Origin: Alisma plantago-aquatica
Lineage: Eukaryota; Streptophyta; Magnoliopsida; Alismatales; Alismataceae
DNA length: 64,000 nucleotides
NCBI GenBank assembly: GCA_963693085.1
Contig: OY856413.1
Coordinates: 748,426,056 to 748,490,055 of the forward strand
Reading direction: 5' to 3'
Part shown: piece after piece, positions 11,605 to 22,869 of the stretch
Layout: each line of letters begins with the position of its first letter
Numbering within the stretch: the stretch's first letter is position 1
The notes under the pieces: generated by a model
What the model was told of the DNA's origin: nothing
Seen by the model: only the letters and a program-made list of their open reading frames with translations
Database searches by the model: none
Made by a program: the position numbers and the translations under genes

Positions 11605-12198
11605 ATGGCTTTTGAGCATCAAGACACCCCTGACTCCACACCAGGTGATAAGCTTGGGGTGGTAGAATCACAAACAAATTTTTCAGGAGGTACTTTTTGC
11701 TCAGAAGATGATTGGATGACTCAGACGGTACATGAAGATTTATCTGAGCATCCAAGCTCAAGTGTAGAGATGGAGAGAGAAGATATGAGTCCTCAAGATG
11801 ACGTCCAACCTCTCTCATATATCTCAGACTATGTCGACATCCCAGGACCTTCATTTTCATAATCATATAATGAAAGGTACCCTGAGGATGAAATGCCAAA
11901 GAATTCATTCCAGTGCAGTTCAAGCCACTTCCAGCACAAAGATGACTTCACCGAGTCACCAGATTTCACTTTGCTTCTTCAGACTTGGCAGGGCCAACAC
12001 ATCTGCCCATTCTACTCCTACTATGTGGCGGAACCCGTCGGCAAGACACAGGTGACACTAGTCCCAAAACTTAGGATTTGGGATCCCAGTTTCGGTATCG
12101 TGGGGCAACCACCCCCTTTTCTGTTACCCACCCTCCCACCCTTTTATTACAATAAATTTTGCTTTTCATGTTCTTGTTGGTTAATTTTTTTCCTCTAA
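11605..12198 (+). pseudogene. C-terminal continuation of the acidic protein, broken by stops
   Basis: Same reading frame as 10891-11589, separated by one TAG at 11587 and interrupted by a TAA at 11860. Acidic and Ser-rich in the first half (SVEMEREDMSPQDD region). The second half is aromatic and Pro-rich (PFYSYYVAEPVG, then GQPPPFLLPTLPPFYY), ending in a hydrophobic tail. A copy of the polypurine-like word aagcttggggtggt lies within it at 11650. Confidence 0.4.
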
Positions 12199-12319
12199 CT
12201 ATTTTGATATCCTTGCACCCATGCATCATATTTAGAACTTCAATAACTGCCATTAAAATCATGCATTCCTGCCTCACTATCTCAAGTTTAGGTCTTGCTC
12301 GAGGACGAGAAAATTTTTT

Positions 12320-12341
12320 AAGCTTGGGGTGGTAGGATTCA
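12320..12341 (+). repeat. Internal copy of the element's 3'-terminal signature
   Basis: gaggacgagaaa followed by aagcttggggtggtagg (12301-12336) closely matches the true 3' end gaggacaagcaa...aagcttggggtagt (13631-13659) next to the right LTR. A third, shorter match is at 11650. The internal copy is followed by 1.3 kb of extra sequence before the real end. Confidence 0.7.
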
Positions 12342-13159
12342 CCCTTCTTTCTCTTCACCCTTCTTGCATGCATGTCTATTTCCTGCATTTAGTCTTAAAT
12401 TTTCAAAATTTTCAGCTTTTTAGCTTTGCAATTATGGCTATATGGTGCGAACCTAATAGATAAATGCTTGACTTTATGCTTAGATGCACAATATTCATCT
12501 TAAAAATTGCTTGACCTTTTGCTTGACTTCCTCTTTGACTCTTTCCTTGAGTTTGGTAATAAATCTAAGGTTATGTCCCTTTTTCATAGATTAAAGCTAA
12601 ATTCCCTTGATCTATGTTGTGAATAGCGAATCCATGGTAAAGGACCGTTGGAATGAGCTCAAATAAGATTAAAGAATCCTAGCTGCGGTTTCACAAGCTT
12701 TCCTCTATTCTAAGGATTCTTGAATCATAATTGCAACTTTTCACATAGGTGTCAAGCGGATCATGATGAGTTTTGAGCTATGATCAAAATGAAGTGTTTT
12801 CCTTGATGGACTACGTGCCTTCTCACATTAGATTGAGTCAAAAAGATGAAAAACATAAAAATGTGCAAAAGAGGCTTGGTCGCCCACAAAATCCCAAAAA
12901 TATCTATATAGTTCTCACCCAAGCCTAAAAATAGAATGCAGATGATAAAAGCCTGAGTGTGAACAACAAATGAGCGCTTGTTTTCTCTTTTAGGAGAGTC
13001 GAGGATGGTGCCCAGCCGGTGTATGACTGTGCTCATGAACGTGGATATGTCGTTCCTGGTAGTGCTACTCTAAAAGCTCATTAGAGAGTCACTAGGAACC
13101 CCCTAGGTGACCTATGAGACAATCTCAGTAGAAGGGTTGGTTCGAGCACAGTACGAGGA

Positions 13160-13540
13160 GTTCATCTCACTGCTTTGGGCCAACTGGCTCAGACTGCAGG
13201 GACTGTTGCTCGCTACATGGACCAACCTGACGCAGATCAGGATTCTCAGAAGTCATTAGAGACCTTTGCTTTGTTTCTTAGGACATGAATAAGTGAGAGG
13301 TGTGGTATTCCTGATTGGTTTGCATGGATTCATGGTGGTGGCTCATTGCTCATCACCCGCGTGATCACCTGTGTGATAGCTCTTTCATGTTTAAATAATT
13401 ATGGTTCAAACCCTCATGAGTATCGACAGGTTATAGTGAATTTGCTTAATCTTTCCTGGAAACTCTTTGATCTTGCTTTGGCAAGATTGCGCCTGACAGG
13501 TGGGGGTTTGTTTAGAAACGACATGGATCAGGAGAATTGA
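13160..13540 (+). pseudogene. Second coding-like block of the non-autonomous element, unrecognised
   Basis: One frame stays open from about 13160 to the TGA at 13538 apart from a single TGA at 13286. It reads like real protein (QLAQTAGTVARYMDQPDAD, SLETFALFLRT, GIPDWFAWIHGGG, then a hydrophobic helix and a basic C-terminus). No start codon is obvious, and I do not recognise the family. It sits between the internal and true 3' signatures, so it may be the remains of another gene, captured or inherited from a longer parent element. Confidence 0.35.
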
Positions 13541-13645
13541 TGTTTTAAACTATTTTTCTTAACCTTAGCCTTTATTACCAAGCTTAATTTGGATGATATC
13601 TTTTTGTTCTTTGAGCACAGCCTTGCTTGAGGACAAGCAAGTTTT

Positions 13646-13659
13646 AAGCTTGGGGTAGT
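13646..13659 (+). other. Polypurine tract of the non-autonomous element
   Basis: aagcttggggtagt directly abuts the TGATAACACCC start of the right LTR. Confidence 0.75.
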
Positions 13660-15427
13660 TGATAACACCCAAATTAGCGCATATTTTCTATGCATTTTAT
13701 CTATAGTTTTGTGCCACTTTAGTCTTAATATGCACTCTTTTGTTCATGTTTTATGCTTTCTATCTCGAATTAGATAAAAGTAGTAAAAATAGCCAATAAT
13801 GTAGCTAATTAGCCAATTTTTGACTTACAGGCACCGAAACTAGCCAATTTTGGGGACTCTCAAGTAACGAACCTGAAAAGACAAGAATTCCAGCAACTGG
13901 CCGATACGGCTGCCCGATATGGTCCGGTCGATACGGCTGCCCGATATGACTGCCCGATATAGTTCGGCCGATATGGCTGCCCGATAGGGCCTGGTCGATA
14001 TGGCTGCCCGATATGGTCTGGCCGATACGGCTTCCCGATACGGTTGCTCGATACGTCCTGCCCGATATGGTTTCCCGATATGGCCTGCCCGATACAGCTG
14101 CCCAGCACTCCCCCTGCCTGACATGGTCTTCGGGAGACAATCATATTGGCCCATCTAATGCCTCAAGATCGAAGCCACAGATGAAGAACACGTGGACCAA
14201 TAAAAGCTACAACTCCCATCGACTCGCTGCCTATAAATAGCAGCTCCCAACTTACAGAGCAAAGGAGGAGCCGGAGGGAGGACTTGGCAAGAGCTAGTGC
14301 CTAGACCAAGGACCTAGTGTGTTGAGTTCCCCAAAAGTCTACTGCCTGATACGGTTGCCCGATACGGTCTGCCTGATATGGTTTCCCGATACAGTCTAGA
14401 GAGAGAGAGTCGAGGAGTCTAGAGGGACGAAGAGAAGACCCAAGGGCCGAGATCCGACCTGCACAGAGGTCGAGGAGCGAGATCCACCTCTCCTCTACGG
14501 GCTATATCTCTTCCCTATTCTCTTTCATTCTACTGCATTCCTTTGTTTCTTATACAAATGATGTTCATCCATCTTTGTTCGGTGCCAGCTATGCTTGTCT
14601 ATGGCTAGTTAGCTCCTTCTTGGCTATGTAGCCCGATCTGGGCATGTATTTGTACTTTTCCCTTAAGCAAGTAGATTCATATCAGATCTAGTATGTTGCA
14701 TGTTCTATTTTCTCTTTCTAAGTTATGATTGCTAGTTTTGTTGATCTCTTACTCGCTTGAACTACTATTTCTGCCTGTATCGAGAGATCTGTTGTAGGAA
14801 TAGCTAAGAGACGATAGTTTGGATCTGAACCCGAGAGGAGGACGATCCAAGGTATTCTGTTCCTAACACCCAGGAATATCCTAAGACCCGAGAGGGAACT
14901 TAATGTATTCTGAGGTGTTGATATGTCATTCCTCAAGAGAGGGTCATTGACATATTGTTGATGGTTTTAGTCACGCATCACGAGAGCGAGTGGGATGACC
15001 CCACAGGACAGATGCCAATGTGTGTACTAGATGCTTGCTTGGGTGTTCAAGGGTTGTCTACGCCCGAGAACGAGTGCATAGACTACCCCGTTTGCAGTTA
15101 CATATCCAGGAACTCTCTTTCTCTATTTAGTAGAATCACGAGCTCTGTTTTGTTTTCTTTTCTTTTCTTTGTTTTGTTTTATATCATGACAACCCGCTAG
15201 GCTAGTTCTAGCACTTACTTTTATCGACTATCGTCTTGGCTTATCTGACTAAAGAATGAGATTTGTGGCGTCCTAAATGTCACCACGTCCCTGTGTTTGA
15301 CCCTGTATATCTACTTCGACCTCGTAATAAAGTTGTGGGGGCCTAGAAGGTTTCGGGTTATAAATTTAAAGCTTGATTCCTTCCTTTACCCCGCATTCAT
15401 TTCCAGACGCGTGAAAAAGGTTGATTA
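13660..15427 (+). repeat. Right LTR of the non-autonomous element
   Basis: 1768 bp, collinear with 8626-10414. The U3 word array is at 13899-14100, TATAAATA at 14232-14239, and the second word run at 14345-14396. It differs from the left copy by scattered substitutions, about one fewer array unit and a small indel near 13797. The terminal CA has become TA. Confidence 0.92.
13899..14100 (+). repeat. GATACGG-type word array, right LTR
   Basis: Same organisation as 8858-9114, one unit shorter, with individual words differing by single C/T changes (CCGATACGG versus CCGATATGG). Confidence 0.9.
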
Positions 15428-16045
15428 GGTATGAGGACAGAGATGATAACATACCCTTATGGAGTGAATGGTATGTGGACAGTTTCCAAACACTAAGAGA
15501 AATAAAGTAATCATCTTGTGCGGATGTTTTATCATGAGCTATGTGAAATTTGCAAGTGATACAAGGTTGAGTTTGATAACCAAGAGGATGATCTCAGAGT
15601 GTTCTTGATGAAGGTAGAATTATAGTTTGAGCTGAGATAATAAGTGAAGGTGTATGTCTTCAATGTTACCTAGAACCTAAGGATGTGAAGTGGTAATCAA
15701 TGCTCTGGTTGAGATGCAGCTACCTAGTTTAGTTAGAGGCTATAAGAGGTTGCTAGGTTAGCCCTAAGTTTGAAAAGGGAGATATGTTTGGCTAACACTC
15801 AGATGTAATGATATCGGTTGAGAAAGTTAGTGGTTGCTTAGTTAGCCATTCTAGGGCTTATCATGACAAAAGGATGGTTGAAGAACCTTAGATGCACTTC
15901 TTTGGATAGGAAGGTGATGAAACCCCAACTAGAGTGGTTTAGGGTTTCTGAGGAATCGATCTTGAGGAATCATTACATATAGGAAATCATGATCACCATA
16001 TACCATGGTACTACCAAGATAATAAGTGACAGTAGTACCTTGGAT
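15428..16045 (+). pseudogene. Decayed gypsy pol segment between the nested LTR and the integrase
   Basis: Resumes the outer gypsy element after the non-autonomous insertion. Position suggests RNase H or the integrase zinc-finger region, but no motif is clear and all frames carry stops. Confidence 0.35.
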
Positions 16046-16049
16046 GCCT

Positions 16050-17150
16050 AAGAAGAAGTTGCACGTGGCTTGTCGCCATGCAAGCCAGAAAGACAAACAC
16101 CAGTAACCCAGTGTACTGACATAGGAGATGTGAGTTCATCACTATGGATGTTGTGGTAAGTCTCCCATAGACCAAGGAAGGTCAAGATGCAATATGGGTT
16201 ATGGTAGATCTCCTTACCTAGATGACATGAGAAAGAAAAGAGTATTGTCAGGAGACAAATTGGGTTGAACTTCAAGTAAGAGAGATGGTTCAACTACACC
16301 ATTATGTGAGTTTAAAAGTTCTTGAGTATAACCTAAAGGTTCACTTCCATAAGGTGGAAGTAGATACATGAAGAACTCGATGTTAGTATGGTTTATCACC
16401 CCTAACTAATGGTTAGTATGATCCAGACTAGAGGGTCTGATGAGAGCATATGTGCTCATTTAGGGTGATATCTAGAGACAGTTCTTGTCCTCTGTAAGAT
16501 GTGATGATAACCACCGTAGCCAATGTCGAGATGTAAAGAAGCTCTGTAAGGGAGGTTGTGTCGGTCACCACTTCATTAAGATGATGTTGGTGAAGGGACC
16601 ACGCGAAGGTCAGGAAAAGGACCACAGTGTGTGCAGATGAAGTCACTTTGATCGTGCAATGGCTGAAAGAGAGCCCAAGGGCGACATGAGTCATGAGCTG
16701 ATGCAAAGCAGACTGACATGCAGTTCACTCTGGAGAGTATGTGATGTGAAAATTTGACCCCTCTAAGTTATAGCTAAGAGAGAGATGAGTCTCGGCTGCA
16801 TGGTCCATTTGACATGGATTGGTGGAGATGGTTGTATTTAGCCTTACCCCTCAAGATAACATGATGTATAATGTGTTCCATGATTCTGATCTAGAGAACT
16901 ATGTGAGGTACCCAAGCCATGTGCTGAGCCCTGAACCTATTCAACTTTATGAGAGGCTGAAATGTCCTGAGTCACCTATGAGGGTACAATGTACCAAGGT
17001 GAGAGAGAGAACTCAGATGAAAGAATATGAAATGATGAAGGTTCTTGGCAAGCACCATGGAGAGGGTGAAGCCACATAAGAGCCATGATGGACATAAGAA
17101 AGGCTTATCCTATTTGTTGTGTGTCTGGTGGAATTTTGTGGGCAAAATTC
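16050..17150 (+). pseudogene. Ty3/gypsy integrase and C-terminal tail, decayed
   Basis: Plus-strand reading in shifting frames gives the gypsy integrase in order. The first catalytic Asp region is FITMDVVVSLP (about 16135), followed by TKEGQDAIWVMVDLLT (about 16165-16220) and VREMVQLHHYV (about 16280). Near 16390 comes YHP...NGQ-like sequence, then IQTRGS near 16430. CRSPLH-DDVGE lies near 16560-16590, ADAKQTDMQFT near 16700, and GPFD...LYLALP near 16800. The tail YNVFHDSDLENYVRYPSHVL with EPIQLYERL (from 16870) and VLGKHHGEGEAT (about 17040) is the chromodomain-adjacent end seen in Tekay/Del elements. Its 86-codon frame (16819-17079) is the best-preserved piece. Confidence 0.85.
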
Positions 17151-17153
17151 CTA

Positions 17154-17167
17154 TAACAGGGGAAGGA
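17154..17167 (+). other. Polypurine tract of the gypsy element
   Basis: aacaggggaagga immediately before TGTTACG of the right LTR. Confidence 0.75.
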
Positions 17168-20100
17168 TGTTACGACCCCAATTTTGGGTTCTTTGGCGAG
17201 AAATGTAATTTCTCCTATTAAAGATGTTTGAAAAAATAATGATATAATTTGTTTTGAATAAATGGATTTCGTTTACAATAGCCTGGTTGGTTGTTTTGTG
17301 GGCTTTATTGGCTATTGGGCCCAATAACAAGGAAAAGACAAAGAAAACTCCATTATTAATAAGAATTGGAGAAAAAGAAAGATGTAGAAACCTCTAGAAG
17401 GAAAAAGTATATAATCCAAAGGTGGATTTCTGCCTCTTGGGTTCCTTGGGTTCCAAGGAGTCCAACGTTGCAAAGATAATGCAACAAGAAAAGAAAAGAT
17501 CAATTAAATATTTCTTTATTAAGAAAGAAATTGAAAACAATGTTAAAATGTGGAAAATAAGTGGAAAGAGGTAGAATTGAATTATCCTTGGTGGATTTTC
17601 ATATTCAAAGGATTACTAATGTTAAAAGGAATGAAAATGAGGAAAATAAAAAGAAAGATAAAGAGAAATCCTTAAAAAGAGATATTTTAAACAAGGTAAT
17701 GAGAAATAATGGATCTAGATGCATCTAGAAGGATAATGAGTATCCACTAAAAAGAATTTTCAAATATTAGAGTTTCTTGGGGTCCAAGGAGCCCCAATGA
17801 AGAAAATGAAAGAGAAAATACCAATAATACAAAATAAAAGGATAATTAGGAGAGAGAAGATTACTTCTCATTAAAGGAAAAGGGTTCCTTTTGGGAAAGG
17901 GACTTGGTAACTCATGGATATTCATCCTAGGGCTTCGTTACCCTTCTCTATAAAAGGATAGTGCCCCTGGATAGGACCAAAGAAAGTTCCACGCAACCCT
18001 CCCTCTCTTTTTCTTTTTCTTCTTCTCCTTCGATTCAAACCCTAGCCATGAAGTTGGTGCTTTCCCTAGAGCAACGGGGAGCTGAGGAGTCATCTTGATG
18101 GAAGCTTGGTGTTCCCCGATGACCTGAGGACAATCGACTCTCATCCCTGAGCACTCGACCTAGCATGGTCGCCTGCAACAGGTCTGCATGACCAGCCGGA
18201 GTCGCAAGTTTGGCACACTGGAAACGGCCACCTGGGTCGTGAAGAGAGGCGCTCTGGGTGCGGCGGTGAGTGACTGAGGTGGGGCGGCAGTCTCCGGCCA
18301 CCCTCAGGCCTTGAGGTAGAGGGGGTGACACCCCCAGCAGTCGGCAAACGCCCACCCGCAGAGCTAGGGCGCACGGGGAAGAAGACGATGGGTTGTTGGA
18401 CAGTTCTGCCCTCCGTGGGCTGAAGTGTCTACCAATTTAACTAATGGCAGTTTCGTCAATCTGTTATGTTTTCAAACCCGCCAAGCAATGTTGCAAGAAT
18501 AGGGCGACATGGCAGCTTTCAATTGGTCCAAAAAGGTAATTCTTGCAAAATTCATAACTAATTAACGATAGCTCGGATGGATGTGCATACTATATGAATT
18601 TTGCTCAAAAGAACACGAGGAACGCAATAAAAATATAATTGAAGCCTTTTCTATTTTCAATTCAAAAAATAGTGGAAGTTATCAACTTTAATGCTTTAAT
18701 GATTAAGAAACCCTATTTTGAGGTAATTAATGTGTTTAGTAGGGTTTAATGGATGATTAAAGTTGATATTAACCTATTAATTGTAAAAAGGTACATTAAG
18801 AACAAAAAGGATGAACTTTGCACATAATGGGTTTAATTTAGAGATTTATGTGCATAAATATGCTTTAATGGGCCTTGAAACCCTAATGATGGTAATTGTG
18901 ACTCTTAATGGCTTTAATTGTTCAAATTCATGATTAAAGTTAAGATATGATGGTTCAAAGATATTTTGAGTATAAAGGTTACTAATTGTGGATAAATATT
19001 CTTAATATGGTACTTAGGGTTTTCTAATGAATAAAGATGGAATTAATGATAAATAGAGTTCATATGTGTTTCAGTTGAACTATGAGTTGTTAATTTGGAA
19101 GGAACCAAAGATGATAATTAGGCCTAATGATCTTGTCATGAATTAACAAGATAAAAAATTGACTTCATTGATGGTTAATTATGCCTTTTTCTGAAATTAG
19201 GGTTATATGTTGTTAAAAGATAACCTTAATATCTTTCAGGAAGAATAGATGAGATAAATAGGGTTTGTGAGTAATTATATAAAATTAGGGTTTAAAATAG
19301 TATAAATGAAGTAAAACCCTAGTTGCAATGGAAACCCTAAAAGTGGACTAGAAACCCTAGAAAGTGAGCTAGGTTTAATAGACCATGATGGCATGAATAA
19401 TGATAAGAAAAATCGGATGCCTATTTCAGGATCAACTTGGTGTGCGCTTTCTTGGTTTCTTAATTTCTGCAATCAAGTCAGCTTGACAGGTATGTGGTTA
19501 ATTATGGTTAATCACATTAGTTTCCCGAAGAGTTTCCCAGATGATTCATCGCATTGAATGCAACTTATCAGTTTGAATGTTCATATTTGCAAATCATAAA
19601 GTCACTATGATTATCACAATAATAATAGAAGTGTGTATTCTCTCACCTATATACCACCCTAATGGTTGATGCAAATGTTCAAGCCCAAGAGGGAAGACCT
19701 ATGGGCACCATGAAGGGTGACCCCGGGCACCAAGCTCGGGATTGAGAAGGTGGCCTATGATATTGCATGACTAAAGGGCACCATGAATGGTGACCCCAGG
19801 CACCAAGATCGAGAATGAGAAGGTAGCCTTAAGTCAATGGCAAAAGAGAAACCAGAAAGGGGGTATGCCAGGGTTAGGGCAAAAGCGGTGGAGAATGTCA
19901 CCTTGAAAGTGTAAATTTGGCTTGTTAATTAATTTGATTGTGATATTTAGATTGTTAGTCATATTTGCAAAATTTTGGTTGTCCCTGCATACCGGCATAT
20001 TTCGATATGTTGACTGACATTTTGTTTATCAGCGTTTCAGGTACAAGATTGAAAAGGACAAACGGTAAAGTGGCATATGTGGATTTAAATAAGAGTTAAA

Positions 20101-20329
20101 GTACAAGGAGTATTAGTTAGAATAGACTCCTGATGTGGATAGAAGTAGAAATCCCAGTTTTTGAAAAAGGTATCCAAAGTTTTATTTTATACCAGTTTTT
20201 AGTTTAGTTGGTAGCATTTGATAATTGTTATTGATTATTTGTCGAACATTTGATCATGTTAATTGGGATAACGGCTCTAACCTCTTGGTCTCCCTTAATT
20301 GGGGGTTACTAGGACGCAGGGTCGTTACA
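17168..20329 (+). repeat. Right (3') LTR of the nested gypsy element
   Basis: 3162 bp, TGTTACG...GTTACA, collinear with 2752-5950. TATA box TATAAAAG at 17949-17956. It lacks the 16-bp tandem duplication and about 20-30 bp near 19150 that the left copy has. It is followed by the tatgt duplication (20330-20334). Confidence 0.93.
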
Positions 20330-20334
20330 TATGT
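20330..20334 (+). repeat. Target site duplication (right) of the nested gypsy element
   Basis: tatgt, identical to 2747-2751. The copia integrase sequence resumes directly after it. Confidence 0.95.
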
Positions 20335-20339
20335 TCATC

Positions 20340-22560
20340 CAAAAATTCATGATATGTCCTTAAAGTACATATGTCACTATTGTGACTCCTGATAGTTTTG
20401 TAAGGAAACATCAGCACCTTGAAAAATACATGCTTAGATACATATGTTTTACCAAAAATAATATGGAAGCATTTATAACCTTTTTATTTAGAACTATACC
20501 TAATAAAACACAAGACAAGGACCTAGGATCCAATTTATTCTTAGCATAATCACAAAGATAGGCAGAATAATGTAATGGTTCTAGATGAGGAATAGACTGA
20601 TATTTTTTGAAACAATAGTTCAAAGGAGATTTTCTTCATGAATCAAAGGGAGGAAGACTACATCGGCAAATGTATCTTCTTAGAGAAACTTTGGTATATG
20701 GGCTTTATACGTCATGTATAAACCAAGCTAAACTATGGGGTGATGCTTTCTTTCTATAGCTACATTCTGAGCATGATCATATGGACAATGTAACATGTCT
20801 AGTATTCCACTAAGACTAAGAAATTCATCTAGCTTGGTGTTTAGAAATTTTCCACCTACATCCATTTGCATAATCTGAATATTGCAAGAAAATTGAACTT
20901 GAACCATGCAACAAAATGATTATAGTATTCATCATTTCTTTTCATTGGAATGAATCAAGAAAATTGTGTATACTCATCTACAATCATAGAAAATTAATTG
21001 AACCCTTGCTTAGAAGTAATTAGAGATTTACCCCATACATCATAGTACATAGGGTGAATTTCATATAAACACATGACATTTTTTATTCTTCACAAATCTA
21101 ACACAACGTTTTAAAAATTACAGACATATCATTCGTTAGTAATTTATTTTTCATTTCTATCAAACTCTGTAATTTGATAAATAAATCAAGTATAATCACT
21201 TACCTTGGCATTCAAACGAAATCAGTTAGCTCGCATACATATGAATGCACAACGTAAAACTTTGTTTGGATCGGTTGTCTCTCCTTCCTACGAACTAAAT
21301 TGGCTGGGTAAAACGATTGAACCAGGTAAGTGAAGCTTGAATGTATTAATCTGAATGAAACACGTAAAGGTTCGAGGTGGATAAAACAACAACTTGGCTT
21401 CATCAACCAAGAGTAGATCACATTGGGTGCCTAAAGAGTCGCATGATTAACGTATTGTGCTTAAATACCCGATTGCACCTCGCAGATAGCTCTGTTACTT
21501 GAGATGAATCAAACCAATCTGACAAATGCAAATACCAATCTATAGAAGTCTCTAAAGCATGAGAATGAGGTATTTTGTGAGTTCTCCATATACATGTAGA
21601 GGCACTGCACAAAAAGACTCACACACTCACAAAAATCAGGCCATATGATACTCGCATCAGTAAAGGTACCTATATATCAATGGTGATGATAGTGAAGGTA
21701 TTGTAGTAGAAATACTACCTGAGTAAAATTTTATGTGGCATAGCTCTGTGAAGCGACCAGGTATTACTAATTAGGTACTCAAAGAGTCAACGATCTGGGT
21801 GAGGTTGTGCCACTGTCTGATGGGTAGAGCAGAAGCATTTTATATTTATGTATGAGACACTTATCTGCAGCAAGTGGTTGGATGACCGTAAGTATAGGGA
21901 TATTCTTCAATATGAGACACTTATCTTAGATGGTGTAATATATTGTTGGAGACACAGGTATTAGGTATAGTTGTTGTTCATCTAACTAGTTAGTAAATGA
22001 CAAATGTAGTCAAATTTGATAAAAATGAAAAACAAATTCCTAACAATTGATATGAATGTAATTTTTGAAATGTCATGATAAATTTATGAAGAAGTGCAAA
22101 TGAAATGTATTAATATGAAATTAACCCTAGTACATAATATGAAATGTTTTATTTGATCTACTGTGTGAAGATAAACTACAAATTTTCTACTTTTACTCAT
22201 GTCACAATTGTGACAAACATCTTTATTATTTATAGTATTGCTGACATATTTAGTTTGAATAAGCTTCAAGAGGACCTTATGATTAGGGTTACCAATCCTT
22301 CTATGCCAAATAGTGCTTGTAAACTATAATCCTCTATTTCAAAAGAAAACATGTTTGATATCATCAATATTTATCAATTCATATATCAGCAATATACTTC
22401 TTCTTATTGTATCTATGAGGAGGTACAATCTATCCTTACACACTCCCTTGGCTAGGATAATGTGGTTCTTTGATTCCTTAATGCAAAACATATCATGTAT
22501 GGAGATAAAGTAATAATAATACGAAGAATTTAAATTTAGATACAGACACCAAATTCATTT
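20340..22560 (-). pseudogene. copia integrase, decayed, with an intervening block
   Basis: On the minus strand the zinc-binding end shows NKDVCHNCDMSKSRKF near 22200. The core follows near 21030-20850 (SLITSKQGFN, VDEYTQFS, then MQMDVGGKFLN for the family's TDGGGEF). Near 20800 come YDHAQNVAIERKHH, for the family's PEQNGVAERKH, and then the C-terminal stretch KNKLDPRSLSCVLLG near 20530. The HHCC finger and the first catalytic block should be about 60 bp apart but are separated by about 950 bp (21.14-22.06 kb), so something foreign sits inside. Reading ends at the gypsy LTR boundary at 20330. Confidence 0.85.
21140..22060. other. About 0.9 kb of unexplained sequence inside the copia integrase
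   Basis: Integrase motifs resume on both sides, but this stretch has no integrase similarity. It contains two minus-strand frames of 64-69 codons without known domains and a repeated word atgagacacttatct (about 21861 and 21919). It is slightly less AT-rich than its flanks. It is probably another insertion (a small non-autonomous element or LTR fragment); ends and target duplication were not found. Confidence 0.4.
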
Positions 22561-22810
22561 TTATGTCAGGAACAACTAGAACATCTTTTTATGGTATTAA
22601 AGAATTTAGTTCTCCTTCTACAACTTTAACAATACTAACATATTTTCCATCACCAACTACTATGTATTGATCCATGTATAAGGTTTGCTAAATTTCCATG
22701 TACCTAAATTTTGAACCACATGATTGGTTGCACCTAAACCAACATGCCAATATGTAAAATCAGAGACATCAACTCTCAAGGATGCCATTGTAATAGAATT
22801 CTTATTCAAA
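22561..22810 (-). pseudogene. copia aspartic protease, decayed
   Basis: The minus strand reads WHVGLGATNHVV near 22750, then KFSKPYTWI, IVVGDGKYVSIV and a VVPDIKMNLVSVSKF-like stretch near 22560. In intact copia elements these are W-x-x-DSGA-T-x-H, the VG-x-G loop and the VLHVPxIxxNLLSVSKL strand. The catalytic Asp-Ser of DSGA is replaced by Gly-Leu, so the enzyme would be dead even without the stops. Confidence 0.82.
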
Positions 22811-22869
22811 AGTTGAGGTACTTCAATGCACTGATAGTGTGCATATATATGTCCCAACACTTAAGTGCA

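Larger units (their letters stand above)
8626..15427 (+). mobile_element. Non-autonomous LTR retrotransposon with tRNA-Asp primer site
   Basis: 6,802 bp, inserted inside the gypsy element. LTRs are 8626-10414 and 13660-15427. Both begin TGATAACACCCAAATTAGCG. The left ends TTGATCA, the right TTGATTA. The primer site matches tRNA-Asp, and the 3' internal end carries the gaggacaagcaa...aagcttgggg signature common in plant Athila/Tat-type elements. The 3.2-kb interior has no protease, RT or integrase, only an acidic frame and a second coding-like block, so it must have relied on another element's enzymes. The bases flanking it are ggtga (8621-8625) and ggtat (15428-15432), so there is no clean target duplication. 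The LTRs look the most similar of all pairs in the window, which fits the youngest insertion of this tower. Confidence 0.9.
2752..20329 (+). mobile_element. Nested Ty3/gypsy retrotransposon, chromovirus (Tekay/Del)-like
   Basis: An element of 17,578 bp with LTRs at 2752-5950 and 17168-20329 that start TGTTAC and end GTTACA. It has an initiator-Met-type primer site after the left LTR, a purine tract before the right LTR, and a perfect tatgt duplication outside. Only about 4.4 kb of its own internal sequence remains (5951-8625 and 15428-17167), since a second element sits inside it. The 3' internal part is clearly Ty3/gypsy integrase plus the C-terminal tail typical of Tekay/Del elements. The 5' part is too decayed to assign. 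The internal space is shorter than a full gag-pol, so part has been lost. It lies in the copia IN-RT linker. Confidence 0.93.

Noticed and set aside
8621..15432. Perfect target duplication for the non-autonomous element
   Set aside because: Flanks are ggtga and ggtat. A shared tatgagg lies three bases from the left end and two bases from the right end and cannot be made adjacent without moving LTR ends that are fixed by the other copy.
16048..16706. Minus-strand frames over the gypsy integrase
   Set aside because: They are shadows. The plus strand carries the recognisable integrase motifs in order.
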